Source: Candidatus Eiseniibacteriota bacterium
Lineage (GTDB): Bacteria > Eisenbacteria > RBG-16-71-46 > JACRLI01
Reading direction: 5' to 3'
Length of the DNA stretch: 46,239 bases
NCBI GenBank assembly: GCA_025351485.1
Contig: JANXVU010000100.1
Span: 1 to 46,239 of the forward strand
Positions 43,548 through 46,239 of the stretch are shown in pieces. Made by a program: the position numbers and the translations under genes. Below the pieces are notes generated by a model. The model saw only the letters and a program-made list of their open reading frames with translations, was not told where the DNA came from and did not search any database. The first letter of the stretch is position 1. Every line of letters starts with the position of its first letter.

Positions 43548-43931
43548 TCAGGGGTGGATCTTTTGCCTGGCGTCCCGGACCAGGGCCCGCGCCAATCCCA
43601 GGCTGGTCTTGCACTCGGCGTCCGTGAGGCGGCACTCGGCGATGTTCTCCTTGCAGCCGCAGGTACACGGCTCCGCGGCCGCCCGGCGAAGCACCTCGAA
43701 GCGCTGCCGGTCGGTCAGGCCCGCAAGGTCGACTCCAGGCAGGGTGCCGTAGGGAAGTCCCCTTGGCCCCCGAGGGCTCGTGCGCCCGGTCGCCGGGGGG
43801 CAGACGGCTCCGCGCGTGGCCGGGGGAAAGAGCCGGGGCCCGGCCAGGCGCCAGAGGGTGAGGCCGACCAGGAGCCCCAGCGAGACCCAGAACAGCCCGC
43901 CTCGCCGGGATCCCTTGGAAATGTCGCTCAT
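43548..43931 (-). CDS. Small membrane-anchored Cys-rich protein, unknown function
   Basis: The 127-residue protein has a short basic start, one membrane helix (residues 13-27), a Pro/Arg/Gly-rich stretch (about 35-65) and a helical domain. That domain holds the pattern C89-x-C91-x-C93-x6-C100-R-x-x-D104-x-x-C107 (in EPCTCGCKENIAECRLTD). Five closely set cysteines suggest binding of zinc, iron or another metal, or a redox site. I do not assign a family with certainty. By recall, a C-x-C-x-C followed by CRxxD occurs in small anchored proteins of several deep-branching phyla. ATG 43931 has only a weak GGA site. It is convergent with sod and divergent from the FN3-NHL lipoprotein. Confidence 0.65.
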   Translation of the reverse strand: MSDISKGSRRGGLFWVSLGLLVGLTLWRLAGPRLFPPATRGAVCPPATGRTSPRGPRGLPYGTLPGVDLAGLTDRQRFEVLRRAAAEPCTCGCKENIAECRLTDAECKTSLGLARALVRDARQKIHP

Positions 43932-43987
43932 TCCAATACGTTAGCCCACCCCCGGGCCACCCGCAAGTTCCACCCGGGGGACGGCCC

Positions 43988-44001
43988 CCCGGGGCCCCGG
44001 G
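43988..44001. repeat. Perfect 14-nt GC palindrome in the divergent gap
   Basis: CCCGGGGCCCCGGG lies 57 nt upstream of the Cys-rich gene and 30 nt upstream of the putative promoter at 44031. It could be an operator or a cruciform, or chance in GC-rich DNA. The rest of the 43932-44191 gap shows only the promoter listed. Confidence 0.35.
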
Positions 44002-44030
44002 AGCGCCGCAAGTACCGCATTCCTAAATCC

Positions 44031-44060
44031 TTGCCCCTCCCGGGCGGCATCTGGTAGAGT
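44031..44060 (+). promoter_or_regulatory. Putative promoter of the FN3-NHL lipoprotein gene
   Basis: TTGCCC (44031-44036), 18 nt and TAGAGT (44055-44060) would give a leader of about 125 nt. The -35 is a partial match. Confidence 0.4.
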
Positions 44061-44191
44061 CCGGGCAAGCAAAAGTCCGCCAGGCAACCCACCTCCTCCT
44101 GCCCGTGCCCCACCCCGTGCAGAGAGTGCCTGTCGCGGCCATCCCATCCCTCTCCATGACCTTGACCATTTTCGGAGGTAGGCGACTCCCT

Positions 44192-46180
44192 ATGCGACGT
44201 TTCCCCGCCTGGATCCTTGTTGTCGGTTTGGCCCTGATGGCTCTCGGCTGTTCCAAGTCTGCGCCCGTGACCCGGCCTTCGCTCCTCCAGGGCCCGGTGC
44301 TGAAACTGCCGGTCCCGGGTTTCGAGACCGGGAGCGACTATGTCGTGCTGAACTGGTCGGCGGCCACCAGCGCCGATTTCCTCTCGTATGAAATCCACAT
44401 TCTTCCGGATTCCACGACCCGTCCCGGCCCGACGACGCTGAAGGCCATCGTCACCGACCGGAACTTGACCAGGTTCAGCGTGGCCGGGTTGATCCGCGAC
44501 ACCGACTACATCTTTGTCGTGCGCACCGTGATCAAGTCCGGCGAAGTGGCGGCCAGCAACATCGTGCTGGCCCGCACCGTCAGCGCGGAGACTCCGCCGC
44601 CCGCTTGCGTGACGCTGCTCAATCCCCTGAACGTCGTTCGCAACGGGATGACGCTGAAGTGGACCTCGAACTTCGAGCGCAACTTCCTTTCGTACCGGCT
44701 GTACATCGGCGATTCGGCGAATTTCGATCCTTTCACCGCCGGCACCCTGATTGCCGCCACGTTCCGCTCGCAGGACACCACGCTGGCGACCCAGAGCCTG
44801 GCTCCCAGCCGGATCTACTACTTCAAGGTGCTGGTCTACAACTTCGCCAACAAGTACTGCGCCTCGAACGAGGTGTTCGACACCACCAGTTCCGACCAGG
44901 ACACGATTCCGCCGGTCGCGGGGCAGTTCTATCCCATCACCAAGAAGGACGTCACCGGAACCAGCATTCGTATCCGTTGGCACCGGAACCACGACAACGA
45001 TTTCGCGGAATACGACATTCACATGGGGACCCGTGACGGGTTCCAGGACAGCGCATCGAACCAGATCGACCAGATTCTGGCCCAGGACGACACCACCGCG
45101 ACGGTGGAAGGGCTCAAACCCGCCAGCACCTATTATTTCAAGATCTTCGTGAAGGACCGTTCGGGGCTTCGTTCAAAGGCGCTGGTCAACTTTGCGGGCA
45201 CGACCCAGCCGCCGGTGGATCCATCCCTGATCTTCGGCTCCTTTGGGACCGCGATCGGCAAGTACAACTCGCCCTCCGGAGTGGTCGTGGACTCGAAGGG
45301 GCGGGTGTTCGTTTCCAACACCGCCAACGGCCGGATCGATGTCGTGGCCGACCCGATCAGCACGCCGCCCGACACGTCCGTGGTGAAGTCCTACGGTCAA
45401 GGCTTCGACGCGCTCGGGATCGGCCGTCCGGGCGCGCTGGCGATCGACAGCGCCGACAATCTGTTCGTGTGCGATCCGGGCTCACAGTCCGTCCTGAAGA
45501 TTTCGGCTACCGGCGAACTCCTGTTCCGCATTGGAGTATTCGGTTCCGAAAAAGGCCAGTTCAGCAACCCGGCTGCCGTCGCCCTGGATGACAGCGGCAA
45601 CATCTGGGTGGCGGACCGGGACAACAACCGGGTGCAGAAGTTCACGCCGGTCGGCTCGTTCGTCCTGCAGGTCACGCGCGCCGAGCAAGGTTCGCTCATC
45701 GGCCCCTCGGGACTTGCTTTTGACCCGCTGTCGAAAAAGATCTTCGTGCTTGACCAGGGCAACGGGCGCATCGTCGGCTTCAAGGCCGCGGATGGGTCCG
45801 CCACCCCGGGGCAGATCGGCAAGGGCACCGCCAGCGAAGCCCCCGGCTACATGTCGAACGCGACCGCCCTGACCACGGACGGCGCCGGACGACTGCTGGT
45901 CTGCGACACCGGCAACAACCGGGTGCAGGTATTCACCACTACCGGCGGCAACGACCCGATCTTCGTGCTCAAGACCACGACCGGGCTCGGGGAACCGGAA
46001 AACCTGGAAGTCGTGAAGTTCCATTTGCTCAGGCCACGGGGATTTGCCATTTCGGGCCAGCACGGGGTGCTGCTGGACTCGGGCAACCATCGGATGATGA
46101 TCTGCGACCTGACCCTGTCGGCCGCGGCGCCGTCCAAGGCCCGGCGCCATGGTTTTGCGGCCGGGGCGCCCCGCCGGTAG
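44192..46180 (+). CDS. Lipoprotein with three fibronectin type III domains and a six-blade NHL propeller
   Basis: The 662-residue protein carries a lipoprotein signal (ALGC, Cys20). Three FN3-type domains follow at about 28-130, 135-228 and 245-340; recognisable pieces are VVLNWSAATSADFLSYEIHI, KWTSNFERNFLSYRLYIGDS and RWHRNHDNDFAEYDIHMG. From about 347 to 650 there are six NHL-like blades, for example SPSGVVVDSKGRVFVSNTAN and NPAAVALDDSGNIWVADRDN. The layout suggests a cell-surface or periplasmic binding protein; NHL propellers bind sugars, peptides or RNA. The start is ATG 44192 with GGAGGT 12 nt upstream, chosen over GTG 44105 because the signal peptide begins there. The function is unknown. 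Confidence 0.85.
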   Translation: MRRFPAWILVVGLALMALGCSKSAPVTRPSLLQGPVLKLPVPGFETGSDYVVLNWSAATSADFLSYEIHILPDSTTRPGPTTLKAIVTDRNLTRFSVAGLIRDTDYIFVVRTVIKSGEVAASNIVLARTVSAETPPPACVTLLNPLNVVRNGMTLKWTSNFERNFLSYRLYIGDSANFDPFTAGTLIAATFRSQDTTLATQSLAPSRIYYFKVLVYNFANKYCASNEVFDTTSSDQDTIPPVAGQFYPITKKDVTGTSIRIRWHRNHDNDFAEYDIHMGTRDGFQDSASNQIDQILAQDDTTATVEGLKPASTYYFKIFVKDRSGLRSKALVNFAGTTQPPVDPSLIFGSFGTAIGKYNSPSGVVVDSKGRVFVSNTANGRIDVVADPISTPPDTSVVKSYGQGFDALGIGRPGALAIDSADNLFVCDPGSQSVLKISATGELLFRIGVFGSEKGQFSNPAAVALDDSGNIWVADRDNNRVQKFTPVGSFVLQVTRAEQGSLIGPSGLAFDPLSKKIFVLDQGNGRIVGFKAADGSATPGQIGKGTASEAPGYMSNATALTTDGAGRLLVCDTGNNRVQVFTTTGGNDPIFVLKTTTGLGEPENLEVVKFHLLRPRGFAISGQHGVLLDSGNHRMMICDLTLSAAAPSKARRHGFAAGAPRR

Positions 46181-46208
46181 CGGGGCTTCGGCAGGCCGCA
46201 GGAATCTG

Positions 46209-46237
46209 GGGGCTCCCGCGCGGGAGCCCCTTTTTTT
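46209..46237 (+). terminator. Strong Rho-independent terminator
   Basis: GGGGCTCCCG-CG-CGGGAGCCCC, a 22-nt perfect palindrome, is followed directly by seven T. It lies 29 nt after the FN3-NHL stop and closes the transcription unit at the window edge. Confidence 0.95.
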
Positions 46238-46239
46238 AG

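Overview
The window is about 46 kb of high-GC bacterial chromosome from a diderm (two-membrane) organism. It encodes BamA, Skp, an almost complete lipid A/Kdo/heptose pathway, ExbBD-TonB, TolC and MacAB-type efflux. Several traits point to the FCB side of the bacteria (Candidatus Eisenbacteria, Gemmatimonadota, Latescibacteria or similar): an LpxC-FabZ fusion, a Minf_1886-type protein, an archaeal-style ProRS, and an ExbB-ExbD-ExbD-TonB set together with a PstS-like lipoprotein and a TPR protein. The phylum is inference. I found no insertion sequence, phage gene, CRISPR array, rRNA or tRNA, and the whole window reads as vertically inherited chromosome.

Region 1 (1-18102, plus strand) is a long, tightly packed envelope operon. 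Its order is bamA (3' end only), skp, lpxD, lpxC-fabZ, lpxA, a Gfo/Idh dehydrogenase, lpxB, a DUF374 acyltransferase, kdtA, lpxK, nadB, a Minf_1886-like gene, msbA, a GT9 heptosyltransferase, proS, a second GT9 enzyme and gmhB. Many junctions overlap by 4-16 nt and use TTG, GTG or (for msbA) probably CTG starts, so translational coupling is likely. Together these genes insert outer-membrane proteins, make lipid A, add Kdo and heptose, and flip the product.

Region 2 (18106-22620, minus strand) holds a cytosolic leucyl aminopeptidase with its own promoter. Behind a terminator is a two-gene unit: a multi-spanning TPR/zinc-ribbon protein followed by a DUF4388 protein with a membrane anchor and a pilin-like tail. 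Neither product of the unit has a known role.

Region 3 (22778-28460) holds asnS, an isolated BMC-H microcompartment shell protein (minus strand), and two tandem KimA-like potassium transporters that share patches of nearly identical DNA.

Region 4 (28620-36603, plus strand) is the most interesting part. A PstS-like lipoprotein, a large periplasmic TPR protein, a STAS protein, ExbB, two ExbD and a TonB form one apparent operon, followed by a second TonB and a Yip1-family membrane protein. I read it as a proton-motive-force-driven envelope machine of unknown cargo.

Region 5 (36782-42711) is a TolC, HlyD/MacA, MacB-ATPase, permease, permease efflux operon. Region 6 holds an Fe/Mn superoxide dismutase with altered gateway residues, a small membrane-anchored Cys-rich protein on the minus strand, and a large FN3-NHL lipoprotein closed by a strong terminator at the window's right edge.

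Promoters found by eye repeatedly fit TTGACA, 17-18 nt, TAnnnT, so a classical housekeeping sigma factor seems to operate here.
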